Shown here piece by piece: positions 23,100-34,390 of a stretch of DNA of 64,000 nucleotides (within the stretch, counting starts at the first letter, position 1; each line of letters opens with the position of its first letter). Under the pieces are notes generated by a model, which saw only the letters and a program-made list of their open reading frames with translations, searched no databases and was not told where the DNA came from. The stretch covers positions 35,697,001-35,761,000 of the forward strand of contig CM048845.1 in NCBI GenBank assembly GCA_026545225.1, read 5' to 3'. The translations under genes were made by a program, and so were the position numbers. Origin of the DNA: Cornus controversa (Eukaryota > Streptophyta > Magnoliopsida > Cornales > Cornaceae).

Positions 23100-23104
23100 G
23101 TATC
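23100..23104. repeat. Target-site duplication of LTR C (left)
   Basis: GTATC, repeated at 33727-33731. It is part of a TGGTATCAGAGC primer binding site of the host Copia-like element, which the insertion split. Confidence 0.75.
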
Positions 23105-23323
23105 TGAAATACCCCCCAGAAAATTTCGCGCATGAGATGGCCAGTCTCATACACAAAACCTGGAAGATACATACAACTGGTAGCAACAAGCATAGAATAC
23201 AAAAGATATAATGAACAATTTTTTAAAAGCAGAAAAGAAAGTTCCTCTGAATTAAAATAACCGCTAACTAAACAAGTATATGTCCGGTAATACAATTTGG
23301 AAGTCCTGTAACCCAAGGGCCCC
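23105..23323 (-). repeat. LTR C, left fragment
   Basis: A diverged relative of the first ~218 bp of the copy A LTR (TGAAATACCCCCCAGAAAAT start), in the same minus orientation. It stops abruptly at 23323, where it joins plus-strand copy B sequence. The matching right part of an LTR of this family in the same orientation ends at 33726. Together with the GTATC duplication this suggests a single LTR or element split by copy B. Confidence 0.7.
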
Positions 23324-23822
23324 TTAGAGTTCAAGGTGGGGGATCAGGTTCTATTCTAGGTTTCTCTCATGAAGGGAGTAATGTGGTTTGGAAAAAAAAA
23401 AAAAAAAAGGGAGGTTGTCACCTCATTTTTTTTTGGCTCCTTTCATGATTACTAATAGGATCGGGACAGTAACGTATATAGTGATGTTACTAAACACAAT
23501 GCACAGGGTGTATCATATCTTTTATGTGTCTATGTTATAAAAATTTCGTAAGGAGGATGTTATTGATCAGCACATTGAGGTTGGGGAGATTGAGTTGCAG
23601 CTAGATCCAACATATGTAGAGTAACTGTACTGTATTCATAACCATAGGAATCAATTCCCTTATCTTAAGACTATTCCTTTAGTTCGGGTTCAGTGGAGTC
23701 ACCACAATTAGGTGGAGTCCACTTGGAAAAAGGAGGATGAAATGAAAGCAAAGAATCCAGAGTTTTCTTTGGGTATGAACTGAATTCCGAGGACGAAATT
23801 CCTTTTTTTTAGGGGGGAAGAA
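23324..23822 (+). mobile_element. Copy B: extra 3' end of the internal region
   Basis: Nearly identical to 29886-30377: the same integrase C-terminal and chromodomain remnant, an A-tract, and a polypurine tract AGGGGGGAAG directly before an LTR. Its presence upstream of the 5' LTR shows that copy B is part of a tandem multimer, LTR-internal-LTR-internal, rather than a simple insertion. Confidence 0.85.
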
Positions 23823-26800
23823 TGTAATACCCCGAAAAATTTGGAGGTCTATTATTTTAAAGAATTTAAATTTCTTTATATTATTATTATTATTATTTTT
23901 CAATTCATGTGGAATGCCTTTATATGCATTTTATCATGTCATGTGAATTGTTAGGTCTTTATACAATTATTATTTTATGTGAATTGGTTGTCTTTATAAA
24001 TTATTTCATTTCATGTGAATTGCTCTATTTTTATTTTTATCAATTTATATTAATTGTTTATTGATTGTGTATTATTTGATTTAAATATTTTAAATGCTTT
24101 GAATTGGGCTAGGGAGGAATCTGGGCTGGAATGGTTGGGCTAAGGATATGCTTAAGTTGTTGGGCCATGGTTATAGTTATATTATTATGGTTATTATTAT
24201 TATTATTTTTAGTTATTTAATTTTTAGAAAATATAATAATAATAATAGAATAAAAATGATTAGGACAAAAGATAATAGAAACTAGGGTTTCTGCCGTTTG
24301 CATTACGCACAAAAATCAGGAGAATAAACGAAAGAGAGAAGGAGTTCGGGTGAACGAGTATTTGAATCGTCAAAGAGGCAAGTTTGATTCTTCTCTTCCC
24401 CTTTGAATCTGTATGCATAGTCTAGGTTTGAGGATTGTGTTTACTTTGAAGATTTGTATATAATTGTTTGTTTTTTTTTCTGTTGATAAAATTTGTGAGA
24501 ATTAATTATGATAATTGTATAGACATGTTGCTAGAAATTTGTATGCATTTAATTATGAAATTTAAATGATTTTGCATGCTAAGAATAATTCTGTGAATTA
24601 AACATTAGGATTTTGGAGTTTTGGTACTGTTTTAGAGTATTTTTGCATATGTATATACATATATATATGATTGTATAGGCGGGTATATATATATATAAAC
24701 ATGAAATTTGGGTCTACTTTGTTTATCATTTTTGAGGGATTTTGTTCCGATTAAAAGGTAGATCTTACTTCCTAGAACAATCCTTGAAAGTTTCGTTATG
24801 AACCGTTGGGTAGATTGACGGGAAATTGAGTTTAAAATTTTAGATTTTCGAAACTTGAAATTGGGTGTTTTTTATTTAGTCCGCGAGAGGGGATAATTTT
24901 GGTATCAATGCGTAGCTTAGATCGATACGAGTTCAATGGTATATTTATATACGCGATTCGGTGCCCGGAAGTGATCGAAAAGTGATCGGGAAGTTTTCCT
25001 CCATTGTTGGGAGCGTGAAGCTTCAGGTGGGGAAGAAGAAGGAAAGAAAAAGAAAAGAAAAAAAAAAAGAAAAGGGGGGCCACCCGGCCGCCGGCGCGTG
25101 GGGGCGCGTGCCGCCGGCGCCGATGGCCGAAAAAATATTTTTGGGGCCCACTCTCGGGGGCCCACCTCTGGGTCCAATATGGGCCCATTCCGAATTATTT
25201 TATTATTTGTTTTGAATTTTTAAAATTTTTGGAAAAACTTGAAAATTATTTTTTAAAAATACTTTTAGAATTCTAAAAATTTCCAAATTTTTATGTCAAC
25301 CTCCTGGGAGCTTGAGGAGCTTGGGGTTTAAATTTCATGTCAAAATGATTTACCATTGTCTTTAAATTAATTTTTAAAATGTCTAAAAACTGGATTTTTC
25401 ACCTTCTTTAATTTTAGAAAATACTTATGAAGTTCCAAAAATTCCCAAATTTTTACTGAAACTTTCTGGAGGCTAAATAAACTTAGTTTTAAATTTTCAT
25501 CTCGAAATGAGCTTCCCTTAGTGTTCAATGAATTTTTAAAGTGTCTAAAAGTTGGGTTTTCACCTTCTTTTATTTGTTGAAAATATTTCAAAAATTCTAG
25601 AAAATTCCAGAATGATTTAATAGGGTTCTGAGAAGTGGAATAGGCCCAGAAACCTAGATAAAAGTTAGGTTTAAACTCCCTCGTAGAATTGAGTGCATTG
25701 GAGGTTAAGTTGGGAAATTGCTTCTATAATGGATGCTTGAGTTATTTGGTTTATTTGAATATATTTTCCTTTAAGGATATAAATGCCCATCAAATACTTG
25801 ATTATAGTCTACTTGTGAACGATTTGTCTTATGATGATAATTTCATGTTGGATGATTTGAAATAACGGTTGTGCAAATTTAAATCATAATGCACCTTGTT
25901 ATTTTATATTGCATATTGGAATGTATCTATGCATTTTATTTTGGCATGTAAGGATTGCCCGGCGTGTCAGGATCGCCCATACCTAATAAGGGATCTATGC
26001 ATTTTATTTGGCATATCAGGATTGCCCGGCGTGTCAGGATCGCCCATACCTAATAAGGTATCTATACATTTTATTTGGCGTGTTAGGATCGCCCATACCT
26101 AATAAGGTATCTATACAATTTATTTGCCGTGTCAGGATCGCCCATATCTAATAAGGTATCTATATGTGTATGCACATGTTTTCTTTATTTTGAACTTAAA
26201 GAATATGTTCATTGTTGGATGATAAGGGTGTGTTGGAACAATGTATAAGATGATTTTACTTCTGAAAACATGAGCTAAATAGGAAATGACTAGTATGTAT
26301 ATATCTATACCTATTCAGGTATCAAAAGATTAAATGATGGCATGTTAGGATTGCTTAAACTTGATATTATTTTATATTATGTTTATTTCTGCTGAACGTA
26401 AGGAATGTGTTCACGTTTGCATAATAAGGGTTTGGGTGGAATATTATAAATATTGACCTGTTGTTTTGGAAACACGAAACTGGGTAAAAGAATAACTTGT
26501 AGGTTAAATCTATAGACTTATTTTGTGTCCCTTATACTGAGGGTATGTATATTGGTTCTCTGATTGGGATGTAGTAGATAGAACTTGCTCGTGGGTTTAA
26601 CCCACTGGATTGATATTTCAGGTTTCAGACAGGTTCCACCGTGAGGATAGAGTTTTAGGGTTTGGTTGTAGCAGACGTCTCATCTCATCAGTTACAGGGT
26701 AGGAACTTGTCTTCATCAAGAGTCATACTATGAACTTTTGAGACTTTGATTGTTGGTATTAATTTTAGAATTTAAAAACTTTTGTTCTTTCTGGTTAAGG

Positions 26801-27014
26801 GGTCCTTGGGTTACAGGACTTCCAAATTGTATTACCAGAATATATTTATTTATTTATCAATTATTTCAGTTCAATGGGATTTCTGTTCAGCTTTTAGCAA
26901 TTATTCTATTTCTTTCTTTTGCATCTATGCTTGTTGCTATCAGTGGTTAATATTCCTCAGGTTTTGTGTATGAGACTGGCCACCTCATGTGCGAAATTTT
27001 TAGGGGGTATTTCA
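23823..27014 (+). repeat. Copy B full LTR (3192 bp)
   Basis: Begins TGTAATACCCCGAAAAAT and ends GGGGGTATTTCA. It is the same family as the copy A LTRs in opposite orientation, with four minisatellite units instead of six and two ~162-bp units instead of four. It is followed directly by a primer binding site at 27017-27028 (TGGTATCAGAGC). Confidence 0.9.
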
Positions 27015-27166
27015 TTTGGTATCAGAGCATTCCAGGTTCAAGTATTCTCGGGTCTGTAGGGTCCGTCGTAGGGTATCTTCCGCATTGCGTATTCTGATAA
27101 ATAGAATCTAAGTATAGGATTCATTGTACTCTATACATCTTAGTCTACTATTGGGGTCTTATGTAG

Positions 27167-28345
27167 ATGTCACCCCGTAGGGGGAGGAAGGCGAATCACA
27201 ACTAAGGTCAGGATAGTGTTCAGGATGGAAAGGTTGAACTTCCTCTCGATTTGGCAGCCATGGTAGTTTAGGTTATAGCTACAGGAGTGGCGACTGCTCT
27301 TTAGAATCTGCAGCCACCACAGCAACCACTACAAATGGCGCATGTTCCATTACCAGTGGAACAGTCTAACAGTTGGGAAGGATGAAAAACTCTTTCACAT
27401 AAGGGAACTCCTGGACTTACAGAAGAAGGACAGGACAATCACAGGGTTGGAATAGGAGTTCTCCAATTTATCTTTGTTGCACCTGAGGAGGTGAACACTG
27501 AAGAGAAGAAAGTGAACTATTTTGTGAAGGGATTGATTTAGACTACTCAACAGGTCATTGTGGGTAATCTAGCTTATTCCACTTACACTCAGGCGGTTAA
27601 TGCTGCATTGCAGCACTATCAAATAAGGAGGGATTATAGGAAATGATAGGGGAGAAACGAAATGATAGATACTCCGCTAGCCAGATAGTGGAAAAAAAAA
27701 TAGAAATAGCAGGGCAATCTATTCAATAGATGAACTATGGGAGAGTCTATAACATCATGCCATATGATGAGCAGACTTCTCAGGTGATTGAGGGTAGGGT
27801 TCCGATAAAGGGTAACTTTGATTGTGTTCTTATTTGATATTGGGCATCTCACTCTTTTGTGTCTCAGTCGTTTGTTAGGATATCAGGTATACTTACTCAG
27901 TCGTGTAGTTCTCAACTTACTATAACTACACCATTAGGAGTTAGTACAGTATTACGGGCACGTTGTAGTCAAGTCACTATAGGCACTGGCAATCTCAGGT
28001 TCTTAGTGGACCTATTGTTCCTAGACATGAATTCATATGATATTATAGTCAGGATGGATTGGTTATCGAATTATTATGTCCATGTCAATTGCCATGATCA
28101 GGCAATTCTTTTGTTATATCGGGTCAGGAGGTGTATTTGGTTGCTATACCGTAATCAAATGAAGGGTCTAGAACTTGCTCATTCTTTAATATTGAGGAGT
28201 CTCTAGAAGGAAATACAGTTTTTATGGATCTCATTCCAGTGGTGCGAGACTTTCAGGATGTGTTTTAGGAAATTCTGGAACTACCACCGAGTCGTGAGAT
28301 AGACTTTGTAATTTACATAGCGTCAGGCACCGGGCCTACTTATAG
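27167..28345 (+). pseudogene. Copy B gag-protease remnant
   Basis: The gag ATG at 27167 starts MSPRRGRKANHN and stops at 27203-27205 (TAA). Further in-frame TAG codons are at 27269-27271 and 27302-27304. Copy A has the same three stops. A protease-like open stretch follows at 27859-28206 (MDWLSNYYVHVNCHDQA, VDLLFLDMNSYDIIV), matching gypsy retropepsin regions. Each stop fits a CAG or CAA glutamine codon changed by C to T. Confidence 0.8.
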
Positions 28346-30350
28346 GTCAAAGGAGGAACATGCCAGACATCTTTGTATCATTTTGTAGACACTAAGAGAT
28401 AGTCAGTTGTATGCAAAGTTTGAGAAGTGTGATTCCTGGCAGAGGGAGGTGAAGTTCTTGGGTGATATAGTATATGAGAAGGGATAGCGGTTAATCCAAA
28501 CAAGGTGTCCGCGATATGGAGTGGGGGCAACCTAGCTCACCCACGGAGATTCGTAGTTTTTGGGGTTAGTTGGTTATTGTTGTAGGTTCATTAAGGGCTT
28601 TTCCAAGAGTGCTAGCCCTCTTACCCATTTACCTAAAAAGGGTGTGCTTTTCGGTTCTAATTATTCTTGTTAGATGGCGTTTGATAAGTTGAAGAACAGG
28701 TTGACAACTGCACCTATTCTAGCTACCCTTTAGAGTGGCTTTGAGTACTTGGTATGTACCGATGCGTCATTGTAGGGTCTGGGGTGCTTGTGGACTATGC
28801 CATGAGGACCTGGTGACATTATCTCTTGGGAAAGACTTTTGTTCAACGACCATAAGAGGTTGTAGTATATGTTCTCACAGGAAAAATATTGATGATTTAG
28901 CTGATATTTTTGTAGCATGTGTAGTGGTCACACCTACTATCATTTGGAGGGTAATTTCAGATCAGCTTACTGACCCATAGTGTGTAAAGAAGGTGGCTGA
29001 GTTGAAATCTGGATAGGTACCATTTTATACAGTGGGTACAGATGGAGGCGGGCATGATGAGTGAGGACTACAGTTCTCAGTTTTTGGTACGCTTGAGAGC
29101 GGATAAGATGTACCAAGACATGAAATGACAGTTTTGGTAGGCGGGCATGAAGAGGGACATAACTATATTTGTCTCTAAGTGCAACAGTGGTCAGATGATC
29201 AAGATTGATCACCAGAGACCACCGGAGTCTTTGCAACCATTGCCTATACGGGAGTGGAAGTGGGAAAGCCTCTCTATGGATTTCAATGTGGGACTTCCCA
29301 CCTCACAGCGAAACCATGATGTTATTTGGGTGATAGTGGACAGGCTGACGAAATTATCACATTTCTTGCCGTACGCTTGAGTTACACCTTAGAGTAGTAT
29401 GCGAAGCTTTACATGGTAGAGATAATGAAGCTTCATGGTGTGCCTTTGTCCATTATATCAGATAGAGATCTGAATTTTATTTCAGGGATTTAGGAGGGTT
29501 TTCAGCAGGCAATGGGTACAGCTCTGCACCTCAGTACAACTAATTACCCTCAGACCGATGGTCAGACTGAGAGGGTTAATCAAATTTTGGAGGGTATTTT
29601 GTGAGCATGTGTACTTAACTTCAAGGGTAATTGAGAGAATTACTTGCTGCTAGTTGAGTTTGTCTATAATAATAGTTATCAAAAGACTATTGGTATGACA
29701 CCATTTAAGGCTCTGTACGGACGACATGTAGATCGTTGGGTTACTGGTTGGAAGTTAGCGAGAATAGATTTTTGGGTCCTGAGTTCATAAAGGACAAGTC
29801 AGAAATAGTTGTATTTATTAGAGACCGTATGCGGACTGCACAGAGTAGATAGAAAAGTTATGTTGACTAAAGAACTCGTGCACTAGAGTTCAAGGTGGGG
29901 GATCAGGTTCTATTCTAGGTTTCTCCCATGAAGGGAGTAATGTGGTTTGGAAAAAAAAAAAAGGGAGGTTGTCACCTGATTTTTTTTTGGCTCCTTTCAT
30001 GATTACTGATAGGATCGGGACAGTAACGTATATAGTGATGTTACTAAACACAATGCACAGGGTGTATCATATCTTTTATGTGTCTATGTTATAAAAATTT
30101 CGTAAGGAGGATGTTATTGATCAGCACATTGAGGTTGGGGAGATTGAGTTGCAGCTAGATCCAACATATGTAGAGTAACTGTACTGTATTCATAACCATA
30201 GGAATCAATTCCCTTATCTTAAGACTATTCCTTTAGTTCGGGTTCAGTGGAGTCACCACAATTAGGTGGAGTCCACTTGGAAAAAGGAGGATGAAATGAA
30301 AGCAAAGAATCCAGAGTTTTCTTTTGGGTATGAACTGAATTCCGAGGACG
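28346..30350 (+). pseudogene. Copy B pol remnant: reverse transcriptase end, integrase, chromodomain
   Basis: From about 28346 the translation resumes after where the YVDD box would be ([18 protein letters not shown]). It then shows an RNase H piece and an open integrase segment at 29147-29380 ([39 protein letters not shown]). After further stops come TDGQTERVNQILEG near 29560, and the C-terminal plus chromodomain region to about 30350 (STWKKEDEMKAKNPEFSF). The reverse-transcriptase palm is absent, so the copy cannot copy itself. Confidence 0.8.
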
Positions 30351-30377
30351 GAATTCCTTTTTTTTAGGGGGGAAGAA

Positions 30378-31137
30378 TGTAATACCCCGAAAAATTTGGA
30401 CGTCTATTATTTTAAAGAATTTAAATTTCTTTATATTATTATTATTATTATTTTTCAATTCATGTGGAATGCCTTTATATGCATTTTATCATGTCATGTG
30501 AATTGTTAGGTCTTTATACAATTATTATTTTATGTGAATTGGTTGTCTTTATAAATTATTTCATTTCATGTGAATTGCTCTATTTTTATTTTTATCAATT
30601 TATATTAATTGTTTATTGATTGTCTATTATTTGATTTAAATATTTTAAATGCTTTGAATTGGGCTAGGGAGGAATCTGGGCTGGAATGGTTGGGCTAAGG
30701 ATATGCTTAAGTTGTTGGGCCATGGTTATAGTTATATTATTATGGTTATTATTATTATTATTTTTAGTTATTTAGTTTTTAGAAAATATAATAATAATAA
30801 TAGAATAAAAATGATTAGGACAAAAGATAATAGAAACTAGGGTTTCTGCCGTTTGCATTACGCACAAAAATCAGGAGAATAAACGAAAGAGAGAAGGAGT
30901 TCGGGTGAACGAGTGTTTGAATCGTCAAAGAGGCAAGTTTGATTCTTCTCTTCCCCTTTGAATCTGTATGCATAGTCTAGGTTTGAGGATTGTGTTTACT
31001 TTGAAGATTTGTATATAATTGTTTGTTTTTTTTTTCTGTTGATAAAATTTGTGAGAATTAATTATGATAATTGTATAGACATGTTGCTAGAAATTTGTAT
31101 GCATTTAATTATGAAATTTAAATGATTTTGCATGCTA
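30378..31137 (+). repeat. Copy B 3' LTR, truncated
   Basis: About the first 760 bp of the LTR, with few differences from 23823-24580. It breaks at 31137 in the middle of GCATGCTAGTGG and continues directly into minus-oriented LTR C sequence, so the 3' end of the multimer was lost in a rearrangement rather than by normal integration. Confidence 0.85.
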
Positions 31138-31174
31138 GTGGTGCCGGCGCCGGTGGCACGCACCCCCACGGCTG
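31138..31174 (-). repeat. LTR C, right fragment (part 1)
   Basis: GC-rich sequence (GTGCCGGCGCCGGTGGCACG) matching the GC block of the copy A LTR in minus orientation. The match continues after the TRIM array at 32575. Its last four bases, GCTG, recur at 32575-32578 and are the likely target duplication of the TRIM. Confidence 0.6.
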
Positions 31175-32574
31175 TGTAATACCCCGCTCCAACACATGGT
31201 ATGATATTGTCCGCTTTGGGCCTGAGCCCGCACGGTTTTGCTCTTGGGATTTACCCCAAAAGGCCTCATACCATTTGAAGAGAACATACTACATATAAGC
31301 GCATCCCCTTTTCCACACCCAAGCGATGTGGGATTGAGCACCTTGTACCCTGTTAGTGTGGTAGCTCAGCCCAGTGTCTGTCTATGCACCCGCCCACTCA
31401 CACCCGTCCACAAGGGTTACTACAATCCACCCCCCTACGAGGCCCGACGCCCTTGTCGGCACACTTACTTCCGGCTGGGTTCAGGCTCTGATACCAATTG
31501 TAATACCCCGCTCCAACACATGGTATGATATTGTCCGCTTTGGGCCTGAGCCCGCACGGTTTTGCTCTTGGGATTTACCCCAAAAGGCCTCATACCATTT
31601 GAAGAGAACATACTACATATAAGCGCATTCCCTTTTCCACACCCAGGCGATGTGGGATTGAGCACCCTGTACCCTGTCAGTGGGCGGGTGCATAGACAGA
31701 CACTGGGCTGAGCTACTACACTGACAGGGTACAGGGTGCTCAATCCCACATCGCCTGGGTGTGGAAAAGGGGATGCGCTTATATGTAGTATGTTCTCTTC
31801 AAATGGTATGAGGCCTTTTGGGGTAAACCCAATAGCAAAACCGTGCGGGCTATGGCCCAAAGCGGACAATATCATACCATGTGTTGGAGCGGGGTATTAC
31901 AATTGGTATCAGAGCCTGAACCCAGCTGGAAGAAGTGTGCCGACGAGGACGTCGGGCCTCATAGGGGGGTGGATTGTAGTAACCCTTGTGGACGGGTGTG
32001 AGTGGGTAACCCTTGTGGACGGGTGTGAGTGGGCAGGTGCATAGACAGACACTGGGCTGAGCTACCACACTAACAGGGTACAAGGTGCTCAATCCCACAT
32101 CGCCTGGGTGTGGAAAAGGGGATGTACTTATATGTAGTATGTTCTCTTCAAATGGTATGAGGCCTTTTGGGGTAAAACCCAAGAGCAAAACCGTGCGGGC
32201 TCAGGCCCAAAGCGGACAATATCATACCATGTGTTGGAGCGGGGTATTACAGTTGGTATCAGAGCCTGAACCCAGCCGGAAGTAAGTGTGCCGACGAGGG
32301 CGTCGGGCCTCGTAGGGGGGTGGATTGTAGTAACCCTTGTGGACGGGTGTGAGTGGGCGGGTGCGAAGATAGACACTGGGCTGAGCTACCACACTGACAG
32401 GGTACAGGGTGCTCAATCCCACATCGCCTGGGTGTGGAAAAGGGGATGTGCTTATATGTAGTATATTCTCTTCAAATGGTATGAGGCCTTTTGGGGTAAA
32501 CCCAATAGCAAAACCGTGCGGGCTATGGCCCAAAGCGGACAATATCATACCATGTGTTGGAGCGGGGTATTACA
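31175..32574. mobile_element. TRIM array: tandem and inverted miniature LTR retrotransposons
   Basis: Five LTR copies of ~250 bp with two orientations. Left arm (minus): LTR 31175-31424, internal 31425-31498, partial LTR 31499 to about 31685. Right arm (plus): partial LTR from about 31680 to 31901, internal 31902-31974, LTR 31975-32251, internal 32252-32325, LTR 32326-32574. In element orientation each LTR runs TGTAGTAACCC to GGGGTATTACA. Each internal domain is only 73-74 bp and consists of a primer binding site TTGGTATCAGAGCC plus a purine-rich GTAGGGGGGTGGAT tract. This is the definition of a TRIM: no coding, both priming sites present. The LTR at 31975 has an extra ~28-bp duplication. Flanked by GCTG on both sides. 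Confidence 0.85.
31659..31742. repeat. Palindromic centre of the TRIM array
   Basis: GAGCACCCTGTACCCTGTCA on the left and its reverse complement near 31722-31742 on the right enclose a short unpaired stretch. The surrounding arms extend the inverted repeat to roughly 500 bp on each side (31175-31683 against 31715-32251). Confidence 0.85.
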
Positions 32575-33726
32575 GCTGTCTTCCCTAGCGCGCAGGCAGC
32601 GCGCTGGGGGATTTTTCAGCCCTGATTTCGGCTTCGTCTGACCTCCGTTCAGCCTGATTTTTGTACCGTTCTTCTCCTCTTGATCCCCTCTACCCATTGG
32701 TACAAAAAGCCCCATCAAAAATTGTCCGAATAAAAAATCCCTAATTCACAAGTTCTAGGGTTCTTCGCAAAATTTAAAAATTTCAACTCAAATTTCTCAC
32801 GATCTATTTATTTAAAGATCAAGGGTTGTTTTGTAGATAATCACAACAGAGAAGGCTTACGAATTAACATATTTTTGCACCCTAAATTCATGCATAAATC
32901 GATTGCTATACAATTTACACATATATGAAATATATATATGCATATATTCCTATATATATATATATATCTATACTCCTATATACAATTTAGCATAATAAAT
33001 TCCCACGAAATTTATCCACAAGAAGCAACCAAACAAAATACAATTATAAACAGATTTTCAATATAAACCAAATTCTTAAACCTAGACTATGCATACGGAT
33101 TCAAAGGGGAAGAGAAGAATCAAACTTGCTCTTTGACGAATCAACTTGTTCACCCGATCGTCACTCCCTTCTCTCTTTCGTTTACTCCCTCAGTTCTGTG
33201 CGTAAAGCAACGGCAAAAACCCTAATGTCTTCTTTTTCCTTAATTATTATTCTATTATTGATTTTTCTAAAACTAAATAAAATCAAAATAATAATAATAC
33301 AAGCAATAATAATATAATTATAACCCTGGCCCAACATTTTAAACATAATCTTAGCCCAATCATTGCAGCCCAAATTCCTCCCTAGCCCAAACCAAAGCAT
33401 TTAAAAGATTTAAATAAACAACATATAATAAATAACAATTCACATAAAATGATAAAAATAAATAAATAAACAGAGAAGTTTACATGAAATGATTGGAATC
33501 TATAAAATATAACAATCCACATAAAATGATAACATTCAAACTTATCAATTCACATGAAATGATAAAATGCATATTAAGGAAAATCAACTCACATAAAACG
33601 ATAAAATATAGAGACAATGCATTTCACATGAATTACTAATAATAAAAATAAAATAATAATAATAATAATATAAAGCAATTCAAATTTCTTTAAAATAATT
33701 GTCGTCCAAATTTCTGGGGTATTACA
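32575..33726 (-). repeat. LTR C, right fragment (part 2)
   Basis: Minus-oriented LTR end of the copy A family but clearly diverged. It contains GACTATGCATACGGATTCAA and TTCTGTGCGTAAAGCAACGG, and ends CTGGGGTATTACA at 33726, followed by GTATC (33727-33731), the partner of the duplication at 23100-23104. Confidence 0.75.
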
Positions 33727-34390
33727 GTATCAGAGCATCAAAGTCCACGTTGAAGATATAATGTAAGAAGCTTTTTTTCTTCTTCCTTTTTTCTTTCTCA
33801 ATTTATTCTTTCTTACTTTCTCTATTCTTTCTCTATATATTATGTTTCTCTATTCTTTTTTGGAAGAATGACCTAGAACCTTAGGTCTCAAAAAAAAAAA
33901 AATAGAAAGTTGTTCTCTGTAATTCTAGCAGAGATGACCTAAAAGGGGGAGAACTCTAACTCCACAACTGAGGAACATGTTTTTATTCTCATGGTAGATT
34001 ATGATTCAATTATCAAAACGCATCAGTTTTCCATCCACCTCCACAACCACTTTGTTCGGTTTAGGTAATACTTGTCTTCTTTCCTCATCCAGTACATCTT
34101 GGATTATTGATTAAGGGGCCTCCAATCATATGACAGGTAACTTTTCCCTTCTTTCTGATTTTTCCCATACTTCCTCTCCCTCGTTTGTCACGATAGCTAA
34201 TCATGGACATATGTTGTCCAACTTTAAGAATAACATTTCCCAAAAGAGTCCATATGCCACAAAACGGCATGGACATCTACATACATATCAAAAGATCCAA
34301 AAGTTCAAAAGAAACTCAACAAGGTCCATTGAGCTAATCATGGCTCGTCCTCCATTGGTACCTGATCTGAAAAAAAGTTATATATAGGGG
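33727..34390 (+). other. Leader of the host Copia-like element; otherwise no gene
   Basis: GTATCAGAGC at 33727 completes the primer binding site begun at 23098. It is followed by TC-rich leader sequence. From about 33900 to 34390 I see AT-rich sequence with no convincing gene. The short open frames on both strands around 34085-34387 are not recognisable. Confidence 0.35.

Larger units (their letters stand above)
27015..30377 (+). mobile_element. Copy B internal region (degenerate)
   Basis: 3363 bp, close to the 3379 bp of copy A, and collinear with it. It starts with the primer binding site and ends with the polypurine tract AGGGGGGAAGAA at 30366-30377. No gene is intact. It holds gag-protease, a reverse transcriptase lacking its core, a short RNase H remnant, integrase and chromodomain in that order. 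Confidence 0.9.

Noticed and set aside
31135..32548. Series of 70-136 residue open frames in both strands
   Set aside because: They fall on TRIM LTR copies in opposite orientations and repeat the same non-coding sequence; GC-rich composition keeps the frames open by chance.
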